In this document: piece after piece, positions 1 through 9,377 of the stretch
Position numbering within the stretch: position 1 is the first letter of the stretch
How the letters are laid out: every line of letters starts with the position of its first letter
NCBI GenBank assembly: GCA_024516035.1
Contig: CM044959.1
Coordinates: 20,170,525 to 20,234,524 of the forward strand
Direction: 5' to 3'
Length of the DNA stretch: 64,000 bases
Origin: Bactericera cockerelli
Lineage: Eukaryota; Arthropoda; Insecta; Hemiptera; Triozidae
Translations under genes and position numbers: made by a program
The notes under the pieces: generated by a model
What the model saw: the letters and a program-made list of their open reading frames with translations, nothing else
What the model was told of the DNA's origin: nothing
Databases searched by the model: none

Positions 1-109
1 ACAATTACTCAAACTCGCTTTACAAATTCTACGCTGAAACCGGGACTTGAACCACCGACCTCCAGGTTACAAGTCCGCCGCCTTATCGATCAAGCCACTG
101 AGGTCGGTA
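1..109 (-). repeat. tRNA-like SINE copy, family D
   Basis: Read on the minus strand this begins ACCGACCTCAGTGGCTTGAT and carries a B-box-like GGTTCAAGTCC about 60 bases later, the arrangement of a tRNA-derived SINE head (RNA polymerase III internal promoter). Related copies lie at 2349-2455 (+), 16222-16341 (-) and 25329-25440 (+). All share the segment from the A-box-like region to a short tail rich in GAGTTTGAGTAATTG-type sequence. The copy may continue left of the window. Family name is mine. Confidence 0.6.
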
Positions 110-112
110 ATG

Positions 113-225
113 TTTTTTGTATCTTTAACCAATTTAAAGAAGCGGCCCTTGTGGCTGATTTTTGGGGCCCTGCTGCCGATTTCAACCAAAAGTTTCGTGG
201 TTCCTGTGGTATATAAAATAAACTT
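113..225 (-). repeat. Fragment of interspersed repeat family A
   Basis: The reverse complement matches the middle of the copy at 27670-28350, including the segments CCACGAAACTTTTGGTTGAA and the GGCCGCA-rich stretch before a conserved ATTGGTTAAAGATAC. Only about 110 bases of the family are present. It directly follows the family D SINE. The family appears non-coding; its longest copies contain (CTGT)n tracts. Confidence 0.6.
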
Positions 226-907
226 CCTTCTCCAAACAACTTATGTGGAAAAGTTGGCAAGTTTTGAATCACATGTTTCTATGTGCGATCAATATACAAT
301 GTCATATACATGACAATATACAATGTCATAAATACAATTTGTATTATAACACTTTTGTACATCCTGGTAGGCATTTTATTTATTCTTCTCTACTTTAACT
401 TCCCCAAATACATCTTAATAATTAGAGCCGAATTATAAAAAAGGATAAAATATCTAACATTTGTTAATCCAAGCGACTATCACTTAACAGCTGATATAAA
501 TGCGCTGTGATTGATTGAAATTTCCACTAGAGAGCGTGTTAAGGGCAAAACAGAATTATGTAAGTTCATCCTGTTTTGCGATTACATTAATCTAATCCTA
601 TTTCATAATTCGCCCCTAAGTGTCCTTATAACCGCTGCTCTACCCTCTCTGTCTCTCCTCAATGTGCGGTGCTGTTTTAGTATTTTCGGATTTTATTTTC
701 AGTCAATGGGGTACAAATCTTTCTGTTTTATTATTTCGTTCAGGTTTCTTTTTATATCCATCTCTCCTCATTCGCTTTCTATTGCTTCGTACTCCATACT
801 AACACTCCGTGTAACGACTGTTTCGTTTTTATCTCCCTCCAACTTCAATTGCTCTCTAAAGAGCTTTAAGTGAATTATATCTTGAAAATTATTTCTAAAT
901 TATAAAA
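226..907. other. No gene seen
   Basis: AT-rich DNA. A 120-codon open frame at 511-873 is hydrophobic, T-rich and has no recognisable motif; I do not treat it as a gene. No repeat with a second copy in this window was recognised here. Confidence 0.5.
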
Positions 908-1263
908 AGTCTGGCTGGGGGACTATAAACAGGTAGTAGACCAGCAGTCTGGCTTGGAGACTCTAAATAGGGAATAGACTAGCAGTTTGGCTGGGGGACT
1001 CTAAACAGGAAGTAGACCAGCAGTCTGGCTGGGGGACTCTAAACAGGTAGTAGACCAGCAGTCTGGCTGGGAGACTCTAAATAGGGAATAGACTAGCAGT
1101 CTGGCTGGGGGACTCTAAACAGGGAGCAGACTAGCATTGCCTTGGTTCTGGGGGCACTTGTCAATTATTAGCCTCCGTGTAAAGACAGTGGTAGAAGTGC
1201 TGAGTCATTCCTTCACTGTCACTGTCTGGCTACCATCGTTCACGATGACGCCACCCTATGATG
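908..1263. repeat. 38-bp tandem array inside an interspersed element
   Basis: Six units of 38 bp begin at 908, 946, 984, 1022, 1060 and 1098, each starting AGTCTGGCTKGG and ending ACYAGC. Units 1 and 4 resemble each other, as do 2 and 5, and 3 and 6 less closely, suggesting a 114-bp higher-order period. The array is followed by about 125 bp (1136-1263) that recurs at 53380-53513 behind a single 38-bp unit. So this is an interspersed element with variable internal repeat number. No coding potential seen. Confidence 0.8.
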
Positions 1264-2348
1264 ACATCTGAAAGAGAAAGAAAGACATGTATGCCATGGA
1301 TGTAAGAGAGAATATTGCTAAGAAAGAGAGAAATAGAAAGTTTTAAGAGATAGAGAGAGGCAGTGAGAGTAAAACATAGATGTTTTAGGGTGTCCATAAG
1401 AAGCAGAAAATGTGTGAGGAAAAAGTCATAAATAATTATGTAGAACATAAAATTGTGAAGTATTTTTGCAGGATTATGATGATCATAAAAAAGAATAAAT
1501 AATACAGTTTGAAGAGGAAAAGATATCAATAGATAATCAGGAAATATAAGAAAAAGATTATAAAAGTAATGAGAAATTTGCGAGATAGGCTAGAGGGAAA
1601 CACAAGCAGAAATGCTCAAAACCGTAGAAAGATAAGGACGAGTTAGATAAAAATGTTTTCATGATATATCTGAGGCTAACCAACATCGGGGATTGTGATT
1701 ACTGTGATAGGTTACCGAAAACCCTTAAGCGATTACATTTATATATTTTTTACTAAAACTATAGATAGATGTTTTAAACTAAGTATATATAACTTCCAAG
1801 AAACTCAATGGGTCTTTAAAAATCTAAAAAAAGGTATGTAAAGAATTAAGTTAATTAGTTAAAACTTAAAGTTTTATGAAATTGAAACGAAAAATGACAC
1901 TGAAATGTTCTGAAGAAAAAGAAATAGCAAGTAAAATACATTAACTCACTTTATAATTACACAGACTAAGCAGAACAAATCTAAGATAAAAGAACATAGT
2001 TACTATTACTAAACTAAAAAAACTTGCACGACAATAATACAGAAAAGTTCTTGATAAACAAACTGCAGCAAAAAAATAAAAGTTTTCCTATTTTCATTTT
2101 CTTGAAAAAAAGAAGAAAACTGGAAAAGTAAATAACTCTGGGAAAACATTTCTTTTGTTGTATTATTACTACTAGGAGTATCACAATTACTCAGAATGGA
2201 GAAAGTCAGACAAGGAAATGCTTTCTACTGCGCTTGGATACCTATCCAGTGTCGGGTGGTGGAGTGGACGTCAAGAATGTTACTATAAGTTGAGTAAACT
2301 TACAAAATTAGAATCGTGATATAATAATTATATATCCTATGTATAAGT
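1264..2348. other. No gene seen
   Basis: A-rich, low-complexity intergenic DNA without recognisable genes or repeats. The 99-codon minus-strand frame at 1230-1529 is a composition artefact. Confidence 0.5.
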
Positions 2349-2455
2349 CATTAGCTTAATCGATAAGGCGGCGTACATGTAACCTGTAGGTCAATGGTTT
2401 AAGTCCCGGTTTCACCGCAAATTTAGTAAAGCGAGTTTGAGTAATTGCGATATCA
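2349..2455 (+). repeat. tRNA-like SINE copy, family D
   Basis: Plus-strand copy of the family seen at 1-109. It has TTAGCTTAATCGATAAGG in the A-box region and GGTTTAAGTCCC in the B-box region, then the tail GCGAGTTTGAGTAATTGCG. The B box carries a C-to-T change relative to the copy at 1-109, as expected of an old copy. Confidence 0.6.
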
Positions 2456-2896
2456 CGAAACACACATATGATAACTTACTATGTAGAAATTATTAATTAT
2501 CACTATCACAACGACAAATATTAAATGAGATAGGTCTCCATTTATTTTCAATGTTCGTGTAAGTACACTGGTACATAGAAGGTGTGTACATCACTGACCA
2601 TATTTTATTCATTGCATGTTCAGAGTTGTCAAGCAAATAAAAGGCAAGTAGGTATTTGCTTTCTATTCTTTTCTTGATATTTTTCCCGAATTGTAAAGTA
2701 CCTTGTGTGCATCTATTGTAGTGTAGTAGTTTACTATTTACTTATTAGAGGATATTGCTTTATACGAAGGCATGGGTAATTCTCCCCATTCTCCACGTAT
2801 GTAATTAAACAAAAAAAACATTATGCGAAATCCTGACAATATTGTGAAAGAGGGACATATAGAAATATACATTTATACAACACCTATGTGGGTAAA
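2456..2896. other. No gene seen
   Basis: AT-rich spacer between a SINE and a GA microsatellite; nothing recognised. Confidence 0.45.
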
Positions 2897-2902
2897 TACA
2901 GA

Positions 2903-2956
<54 letters not shown>

Positions 2957-3004
2957 GTGTGTGTGTCTTGAGAGCCAGAGAAAGAGAGAGAGAGAGAGAG
3001 AGAG
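2897..3004. repeat. (GA)n microsatellite
   Basis: Two GA runs (about 2903-2954 and 2982-3003) separated by a GT-rich stretch. Open frames on both strands here encode only RE or LS dipeptide repeats and are not genes. Confidence 0.9.
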
Positions 3005-3219
3005 GAGAGTAAAAAGAGAAATAATAGAGAGAAAGATTGAAAAAGCGAGTAAAAGAGAACAAAATAAACAATATTTTGAAAATATAATATATGTGAGTTT
3101 TTAGAATATAGAGAGAGTAGATAAAAGTTTGGAAACATTTGGATACAACATTTTATTAATGTTGTTTGAAATAATTTATCTAGTTCGTTTGCTACATTTT
3201 AAAGTACGAAGGAATTCTA
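3005..3219. other. No gene seen
   Basis: AT-rich flank immediately before the LINE target site; nothing recognised. Confidence 0.4.
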
Positions 3220-3234
3220 TAATTCGTTTTTATA
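3220..3234. repeat. Target-site duplication, left copy
   Basis: TAATTCGTTTTTATA, 15 bp, exactly repeated at 7023-7037. It flanks the minus-strand LINE at 3235-7022 and fixes its boundaries. Confidence 0.9.
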
Positions 3235-3476
3235 GATAGATAGATAGATAAATTTTATTTGTAATAAAATCAAATTTTGTTACAATGGTTGGCATTAAGA
3301 CTATGAATAATTTCAAATGAGCTTAAAAATAACTAAAATAAGAAATAATAAAAAAGTAAATATTAAAAATAACATTATGGCCCTTGCATTTTGTTTACAA
3401 AAATATAGTAAAAACAAATTAAACTAACAAAGTTACTAAGTTACTATTCCACTCAACATAATTATTTATCATTCAT

Positions 3477-6400
3477 TTATTCGTTTCTGATAAAAGAACG
3501 AATCCTCAAAGCTGCCTGCACATAACCAAATATTTTACTTATATCCGATCTATTCTCTGTATTCAGGAGCGAAGTAATTTCGTTATTATGAGCTTGTAAT
3601 AATGCTCTAATATAAACTTCCCTAAATTGTTCATATAAGGAACACTGTTTAAAAAAGTGATTAAAAGATTCAAGCTGCCCAAGCTCACAATTTGTACACA
3701 TTTCATTCTGATCCCACTCATACATCATACCATTTAAATATATTTTTACCACTTTTCCTGCAAGACGTAACTGTGCTATAGTCCTAAGTTTAATTATGGG
3801 CATATTATTTAGAAGGTAAGGGGATGGAAATGCTACTCCAGGTTGATAGGTAGCCAACTGAAGTTTTAAATTATTTAAATGTCCTCCATAACTCGATACC
3901 TGTAAGCTTTCCCAGTCATCATTAATTAGTTCATTATAGAAAGTGCTATAGATATCTAACTTACGAGATTTTAATAATTCCAGACTTTGAGCTTCCCATA
4001 TATCTGCAAATCCTAACTGTACCAATTTTATTTTTAACATTGTCACCCAATTATACTTTTGAACATTGCTGGACCTAAGATCTTGTTCTCTCAGTTGGTC
4101 ATAACAGATTTTAGGGTATCGAGTTTGTGACATTGCCAGAAGTCGAGTCCACCATTCCACCATCTGCCTGAAAACATGGAAGGACAGCTTGGCCACGCCC
4201 ATCTCCAGCCTGAGCATGTATCCGGGTGTGCATCTTGGTAGACAGTAGACTGACTTGAGCATCTGAGATTGACATTTCTCTATAACATCCACGTATCTAT
4301 GACCCCACACTTCCGCGCCATAGAGCAACGTTGTCTTCACTATTGAATCATAAAGCTTCATTCTTGTGTTATGTGATTCTGCTTTCGAATTGCACAAGAT
4401 GTTCTTCACATTCGCTAGAGCCAGCCGCCCCTTGGAGAGAGCCTGCTGTGAGGCCTTGTGAAAAACGCCATGGGATGAGAATAAGATCCCAAGGTAACTA
4501 TAGTCACTGCACACCTCCAAGGTTCTGCCGCCATAGTGAAACACATCCGAACCAGAAACTCTTCCTCCTCGTCTGAAGATGACAACTTTGGACTTTGTTT
4601 CGTTTACTAACATTTTATTCTCTTGGCAGTAAGATGAAAGTAAATTTAGTTTTCTCTGGAGATCAACACGACTTGAACCCAGTAAAATCAAGTCATCAGC
4701 ATAGAGAAGCAACAGTATATCCACCGCACTCGTCACACTCACCCCCTCCATTCCATGTCTTCTCATGTAGTCCTCCAGATCATTGATGAAAATGATAAAG
4801 TTCAGAGGAGATAGCGAGTCACCGGTTATAACTCCTTTTGTTATTTTAGACGCCTCGGTAAACTTATCCTCAACACGAATCTGGACTCGAGACTGCCCGT
4901 ACAAAGTTTTGATTATAGTGATAACTTTTCCGGAAATACCAAACTCAAACATTTTCTTGAATAACAGACCATGATCTACCTCTGAAAATGCTGACTTGAA
5001 GTCGACAAAGGCCACAAAAAGTTTTTTCTTCTTTATCAGATGTAGATTGATAATGCTGGCAAAAGTGAATAAATTGTCGACACAACCACGACCTGGCCTG
5101 AACCCAGCCTGTGCCTCCATTAGCAATCCATTATCCTCGCACCAACACAACACTCTCTGACTTATCATGTGAGTGAACAACTTAAATGCATTGTTCAAAA
5201 GAGCGATAGTTCTATAATTTTCCGGGTCTGATGGATCTCCTTTTTTATGCAACATGAACATGTACGAGTGGGTCATAGACTCTGGTACCTCTCCTTGATT
5301 AAAAATATAATTGAAAAAACTTAATAATCTTTCCTTCCATTCTGTACCTAGAACTTTCAGGAATTCATTCAGGATGAGGTCAGATCCTGGACTCTTATTA
5401 TTGCGCAAATGCTTTATTCCCCTTTCAAGCTCTCCAGAAGTAAAGTTTAAGTCCGTAGATTCTCTCTGTACATCAATAAAAATAATGTCTGTCGCTAAAT
5501 CTAGTTCACATTCAGGGTAAATCCTTTGTAAATAATTATTCCATGTTTGCAGTGACACTTGCTTGCATTTATTTTCTTTTTTCGGCCTGCACGACTTAAC
5601 GGCTTTCCAAAATTCACCAGCATTTTTAATGTTTGAAATTTTTTCTTTGAGAGAATTTTCATGAGACGTTTTTAGGGTGGTGCATAGTTTAAAATAATCT
5701 TTCTTGTATTTTAGGTATTGTTGCATATCTTCCTCTTTATGTCTTCTTCTCCATTTTCTATGGAATTTTCGGAACAAAAATCTTAAATTTCTACACTCAA
5801 CAGTATACCACGGCTTTTTACTGTATCTACCTTTAAATATACTGACCTCTTTAAACAAGTCTAACTGATTGACGACATGATCAATTGTATTTTTCAGCAA
5901 GCCATAAACATTGCATGGTTCAACTGTTGAAAGCGGCAACTTTGAATTGAGACAATAGGTAAACAAATCTACTTTTTCTTCGAGTTCTGGCCATTTGTAC
6001 TTTTTTATTTTTATCACATCTTGATTGTTGATCTCCGGCACTTCGTTATCCCCTGTACCTATGTCTAAGAAAACCGACACTGGCAGATGGTCAGAGGTCA
6101 GAATGCAGTCAGACACATGTAGCTCCAACACCCACTTGCATAACTCTAGATGACACCAGATCAGATCAACCGAACTTTTCCCAGCCTTGCTAATAAAAGT
6201 GAACTGACCCGGTATGTCTCCTTTCGTCCTGCCGTTAAGTGCCACGAGCCCATACTCCTCCATACACTCCACCAGCATCGCACCCCTCCTGTTAGTCACC
6301 TGGTCTAGAGGTACTCTCAGTGCTAGCAGTCCACACTCCTCTGCTACCTCACCATCAAGATAATTTTGATCAGCAATCCTCCCGTTGAAGTCTCCGCCCA

Positions 6401-6857
6401 CAATTGTATTTTCATTACAGTGCTCATCCAAGACATTTCTCAATAAAATTATAGCTTCCTCAGAGCAATATGAGGGACTTATATACACGTTTCCCACGGT
6501 AATATCCATGTCGTTAAGACATTTAATTTTTATAAATATCCACATATTGGTAAGACATAACACAGAAAAACTGAGATCTTTTTTAATTAAAATGAAGAGA
6601 CCACCGCTTGCCCTCCCTCTCTGTTTCTCTTTCACTGCCGGAGAAAATACAATTTGATAATATTTAGAAAGCAGAGGTAATTGAGGAAGTAGTGTGGCCC
6701 ATGTTTCACAAATACATATAATATTCCAACATAAAACATAATTCAAATCGTGATCACAAGTATCTTTGAGATTTTTTAAGCCATTTACATTCCACCACGT
6801 GATTTTAAGTGAATCTTGTAAATAGCTTTGGTCAATCAGTTTTTTGAACCAGTACCA
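3477..6857 (-). CDS. LINE ORF2: endonuclease-reverse transcriptase
   Basis: Codes for a nicking endonuclease that opens the target and a reverse transcriptase that copies the element RNA there. The frame is open from 6857 (just after an in-frame TAA at 6860-6858) to the stop at 3479-3477, about 1,126 codons. There is no ATG before the endonuclease begins (ITWWNVNGL at about 6806), and the start overlaps the end of ORF1, so translation may depend on ORF1. The APE-like endonuclease covers roughly the first 270 residues, with GGDFNGRI, SVDLIW and TSDHLPV. The reverse transcriptase follows, with AGFRPGRGCVDNL, FVDFKSAFSEVDH, GDSLSPLNF and the catalytic LLYADDLILL. A C-terminal motif CTNCELGQL..H..KQC resembles the Cys/His motif of many LINEs. 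No internal stop is seen. The family is certain; the clade is not. Confidence 0.92.
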   Translation of the reverse strand, partial: WYWFKKLIDQSYLQDSLKITWWNVNGLKNLKDTCDHDLNYVLCWNIICICETWATLLPQLPLLSKYYQIVFSPAVKEKQRGRASGGLFILIKKDLSFSVLCLTNMWIFIKIKCLNDMDITVGNVYISPSYCSEEAIILLRNVLDEHCNENTIVGGDFNGRIADQNYLDGEVAEECGLLALRVPLDQVTNRRGAMLVECMEEYGLVALNGRTKGDIPGQFTFISKAGKSSVDLIWCHLELCKWVLELHVSDCILTSDHLPVSVFLDIGTGDNEVPEINNQDVIKIKKYKWPELEEKVDLFTYCLNSKLPLSTVEPCNVYGLLKNTIDHVVNQLDLFKEVSIFKGRYSKKPWYTVECRNLRFLFRKFHRKWRRRHKEEDMQQYLKYKKDYFKLCTTLKTSHENSLKEKISNIKNAGEFWKAVKSCRPKKENKCKQVSLQTWNNYLQRIYPECELDLATDIIFIDVQRESTDLNFTSGELERGIKHLRNNKSPGSDLILNEFLKVLGTEWKERLLSFFNYIFNQGEVPESMTHSYMFMLHKKGDPSDPENYRTIALLNNAFKLFTHMISQRVLCWCEDNGLLMEAQAGFRPGRGCVDNLFTFASIINLHLIKKKKLFVAFVDFKSAFSEVDHGLLFKKMFEFGISGKVITIIKTLYGQSRVQIRVEDKFTEASKITKGVITGDSLSPLNFIIFINDLEDYMRRHGMEGVSVTSAVDILLLLYADDLILLGSSRVDLQRKLNLLSSYCQENKMLVNETKSKVVIFRRGGRVSGSDVFHYGGRTLEVCSDYSYLGILFSSHGVFHKASQQALSKGRLALANVKNILCNSKAESHNTRMKLYDSIVKTTLLYGAEVWGHRYVDVIEKCQSQMLKSVYCLPRCTPGYMLRLEMGVAKLSFHVFRQMVEWWTRLLAMSQTRYPKICYDQLREQDLRSSNVQKYNWVTMLKIKLVQLGFADIWEAQSLELLKSRKLDIYSTFYNELINDDWESLQVSSYGGHLNNLKLQLATYQPGVAFPSPYLLNNMPIIKLRTIAQLRLAGKVVKIYLNGMMYEWDQNEMCTNCELGQLESFNHFFKQCSLYEQFREVYIRALLQAHNNEITSLLNTENRSDISKIFGYVQAALRIRSFIRNE

Positions 6858-7022
6858 TTATCCTGAAAGTATTGGTTAATACTAGCCTGGGTTAGAGTTT
6901 TATTCACGCCTGACAGTGATGGTGTCGATGGCGGATTCACCTGGGTCAGTCCGGGATAGGAAGGTGGACAATATTGATTAAAGTGCATACGAGTATCCTC
7001 TGCATTCAAAACATCCAAGCCT
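6836..7022 (-). pseudogene. LINE ORF1, C-terminal remnant
   Basis: The last 60 or so codons of an upstream frame enter from the 5' truncation point at 7022 and stop at 6838-6836. They overlap the open frame of ORF2 by about 22 bp in another reading frame. Composition is Pro/Ser/Gln-rich with no recognised domain, as in the poorly conserved end of many LINE ORF1 proteins. The call rests on position inside the element, not on homology. Confidence 0.6.
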
Positions 7023-7037
7023 TAATTCGTTTTTATA
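7023..7037. repeat. Target-site duplication, right copy
   Basis: Exact copy of the 15 bp at 3220-3234, marking the 5' end of the minus-strand LINE. Confidence 0.9.
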
Positions 7038-7043
7038 TGAAAA

Positions 7044-7270
7044 CTAGCGGGCTGTCGCCCGCTTTGCGGGCCGAGGCATGGCCGTGAAAGCAAAAAGTCC
7101 TTTTTCGCCAATGGCAGGTGTTGTAGTGGGAATTTCGAAAAATCCCGTCTTATTGCACATCTAGACTATAAGACAAAGCTACCTACCAAATTTCAGCTTC
7201 CTAGGACTTACCAGTTCGGAGAAACAGTGATGATCAGTCAGTCAGTGACTTTGACATTTATATATTAAGA
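7044..7270 (+). repeat. Interspersed repeat, family G
   Basis: Begins CTAGCGGGCTGTCGCCCGCT, which can fold as a GC-rich hairpin, then has a conserved CGAGGCATGGCCGT segment, a body with AGACAAAGCTACCTACCAAA, and ends TGACATTTATATATTAAGA. Other copies: 46550-46768, 47238-47470 and 47473-47726. Length is about 220-255 bp and varies with the number of GTCAGTG repeats near the 3' end. No coding potential and no pol III boxes seen; origin unknown. Confidence 0.85.
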
Positions 7271-7349
7271 TTTCGAGTTAAAAATGCATTTTAGTTCATT
7301 ACAAGAGAGAAAATACATATAATAGATTTCATGATTTTGAGAAGAGTCT

Positions 7350-7545
7350 TCACACACCACTTGTTATAGCCACAAGATATCACTCCTAAAAGTTAATTCA
7401 GAGTAGAAACAGCACCTGTTATAACCACAACTTATCAAACCTAAAACTTACTTCAGAGTACAAACACTACCTGTTATAATCACAACTCATCACACCTAAA
7501 ACTTACGTCAGAGTAGAAACACCACCTGTTATAACCACCAGAGAG
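7350..7545. repeat. 55-bp tandem repeat, about 3.5 units
   Basis: The landmark YTGTTATARYCAC recurs at 7361, 7416, 7471 and 7526, an exact 55-bp spacing. Units share CCTAAAACTTACKTCAGAGT. Divergence between units is visible. No second locus in the window. Confidence 0.85.
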
Positions 7546-8298
7546 CGAGTTGATGACGTCACCTCTGCTGCCCTGATGAACCTGGTGTTGACACAAAAAA
7601 CACCGCCGTCCCTCAGGAAATAACCCAGGGCAAGGGGGGAGGAGGGGGGGGGACTGAATATTCAAAGGTCATGAAGCTGACAGATAAATAATAGGAGAGA
7701 GGTTTGGACGGAAAAACGGACTGAATAAATAAGTATGTTCCAAACACTGTGAGGGTAAGAGGGAGGGGAGGGACAAGAAGGTACAGAGAGAAAAGGTGGA
7801 AGAGATTGAATGTGTGAAAAACCAGGTTCCAAATAGTGCCCCAGAGAGTTTTCTGTGAAAAAAAGAGGAATAGGGTAATGAAGTGGATGGGTTAGTGTTA
7901 CCCTCAGCCTGAGAAATCCATCTCTAGGGGACACAGTGTCAGGACAGTTGCTTGGAAACATAAAAAACTCGAGTTTTACGAGACTAAAAATAATAGTTAG
8001 GTTCTCTAAATAATTTTATTCATAGGTGTGTTTGATATTTTTGCTAACCTAGAGAAAATGTCCAACATTACAAAACTTATGAAAAGTCTCTCGGGATGAT
8101 ACGTGTCCTTAAAAGATTATACCCTTCCACCTGAAACTTGGTTTCTGCACATGGCTGGCGTCTTATCCTGTCTTATCAGTAAGCACCTACGAACCAAACA
8201 GAGACTCTGATGTATTAAATTGGCGTCAATTAGATCGGCCGTTTCGGAGCTGCGTTCATTATGAACTAAAGAACGTAAATAGATTTTAGGATTGTGTC
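7546..8298. other. No gene seen
   Basis: Contains a G-rich stretch at 7636-7653 and a palindromic TGACGTCA at 7552-7559 that could be a CREB/ATF-like site by chance. Open frames at 7480-7665 and 7662-7961 have no recognisable motif. Nothing is supportable as a gene. Confidence 0.45.
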
Positions 8299-8504
8299 TG
8301 TCCCGGTAGCTTAGTGGTAAAGGCGTCACTCTGTGAATCCAGAGATTCCAGAGGTCACGGGTTCGAAACCCAGCCGGGACATGACATGTCATCCTCCCAT
8401 TTGGAATTTTACTACATAATAATACGTCTTGGGTTTACTGCTGGAAAAATGGGAATTAAATAGTCCTAATCGGGCAGTATAAGTAAGGCGATATTATTAT
8501 TACT
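8299..8504 (+). repeat. tRNA-derived SINE, family B
   Basis: The head (about 8300-8381) folds like a tRNA: the 7-bp acceptor stem GTCCCGG/CCGGGAC is intact, the A box reads TAGCTTAGTGGTAAAGG and the B box GGGTTCGAAACCC. A body with ACTACATAATAATACGTCTT follows, then an (ATT)n tail. A second copy is at 51101-51316. The presumed anticodon loop has 6 nt, so I call it a SINE and not a functional tRNA gene. Confidence 0.85.
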
Positions 8505-8884
8505 GTGTAGTGTAGGTGCTTTCAGAACATAATCAGTATAATTTGAAATTACCTCATGTTAAACCACCCTCTTCTCTGCCCCTTCAACCTCCCTTGTGAG
8601 AAGCCCCTGAAAAACATTAGAAAGCACACTAATCCGGAGGGGTCATATCTGTTTGTTTTCCTACGATAGGATTTAGGAGGGAATCATTCCAGCTTATACA
8701 ATAGATAGTTTATAGATTTCTAGATACTGTACACAAACAGACAGACTGGACAGATATAATTTCTTTGCATGATGAGCTGATCGGTGATCATCACAGTTTA
8801 GATTTTATAAGTTTAATTTATGAGTTGAATTTTTACGAACTTGATTGCAGAAGTTTGCCTCAAAAAACGGCAAAATAGATGGCA
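8505..8884. other. No gene seen
   Basis: AT-rich spacer between two SINEs; nothing recognised. Confidence 0.4.
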
Positions 8885-9112
8885 GGTTAAATGCACAAGT
8901 TCTCATTCAGTCACTGCAGTTGAGCAATGTCCAACGAGGCCAGGACTTGGATGGATGACCATTCAAATTCTAACCCTCATGATGCTGCTTTTTCCCGACC
9001 CTACTCAGGCTGGATGAGGTTAATTTGAGTAGCTGGTTATTGAGTTTCCAGTGAATGGAGTATAAAAACCCGTGATATAACCATGCAGTTGAAAACTACA
9101 TTAAACCCAACA
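8885..9112 (+). repeat. 5S-rRNA-like SINE, degenerate copy (family 5S)
   Basis: Diverged copy of the element best preserved at 16759-17041. The region CCAGGACTTGGATGGATGACC matches the conserved 3' part of 5S rRNA (TACTTGGATGGGAGACC in many animals). The rest follows the SINE body, with CTACTCAGGCTGGATGAGGT and ATATAACCATGCAGTTGAAA. The 5' part is poorly kept. Confidence 0.7.
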
Positions 9113-9187
9113 ATAGCTGTGAACGACTTGTTATGACATAACTAGTTATCAAGCAAAAGGTTCATGTTGCGGAGAACTAAACCAAGT

Positions 9188-9377
9188 ATTGGTAGTCGAT
9201 GTGGTTACGGCGCTAGACTTGCAATTTAAAAACATTGCTAATAGCGCATTGATCCATGATCTGTGGATCCTACCTAATGCCTCAATTTATTTGAGTATAA
9301 ATGACCACATGGTAATAAGACTCTAAGGGTTACCTATGTGGTAGAAATTTTTTTAAGCATTAATCTCGCCTGGTGGA
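9188..9377 (+). repeat. SINE-like repeat, family F
   Basis: Begins TTGGTAGTCGATGTGGTTAC with an A-box-like GTGGTTACGGCGC and ends TCTCGCCTGGTGG. The reverse complement of the 3' part recurs at 24877-24998, including the tract around ACCACCAGGCGAGG. Probably tRNA-derived, but the B box is not clear in this copy. Confidence 0.55.

Larger units (their letters stand above)
3235..7022 (-). mobile_element. 5'-truncated non-LTR retrotransposon (LINE), minus strand
   Basis: A LINE insertion of about 3.8 kb whose ends are set by a 15-bp target-site duplication (3220-3234 and 7023-7037). Read on the minus strand it has about 60 codons of the end of ORF1, a long ORF2 with endonuclease and reverse transcriptase, a 3' UTR of roughly 240 bp and a short (TATC)n tail (3235-3249) instead of poly(A). 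Loss of the 5' part is typical of target-primed reverse transcription. ORF2 is open throughout, so the copy is probably young, though dead as an autonomous element because ORF1 is mostly missing. Clade not assigned: there is no RNase H, and a Cys/His motif lies near the C terminus. It inserted six bases from a family G repeat (7044-7270). Confidence 0.9.

Noticed and set aside
8300..8381. Functional tRNA gene
   Set aside because: The acceptor stem and both boxes look good, but the presumed anticodon loop has 6 nt, and the same SINE body follows both this copy and the one at 51101. It is a SINE head.
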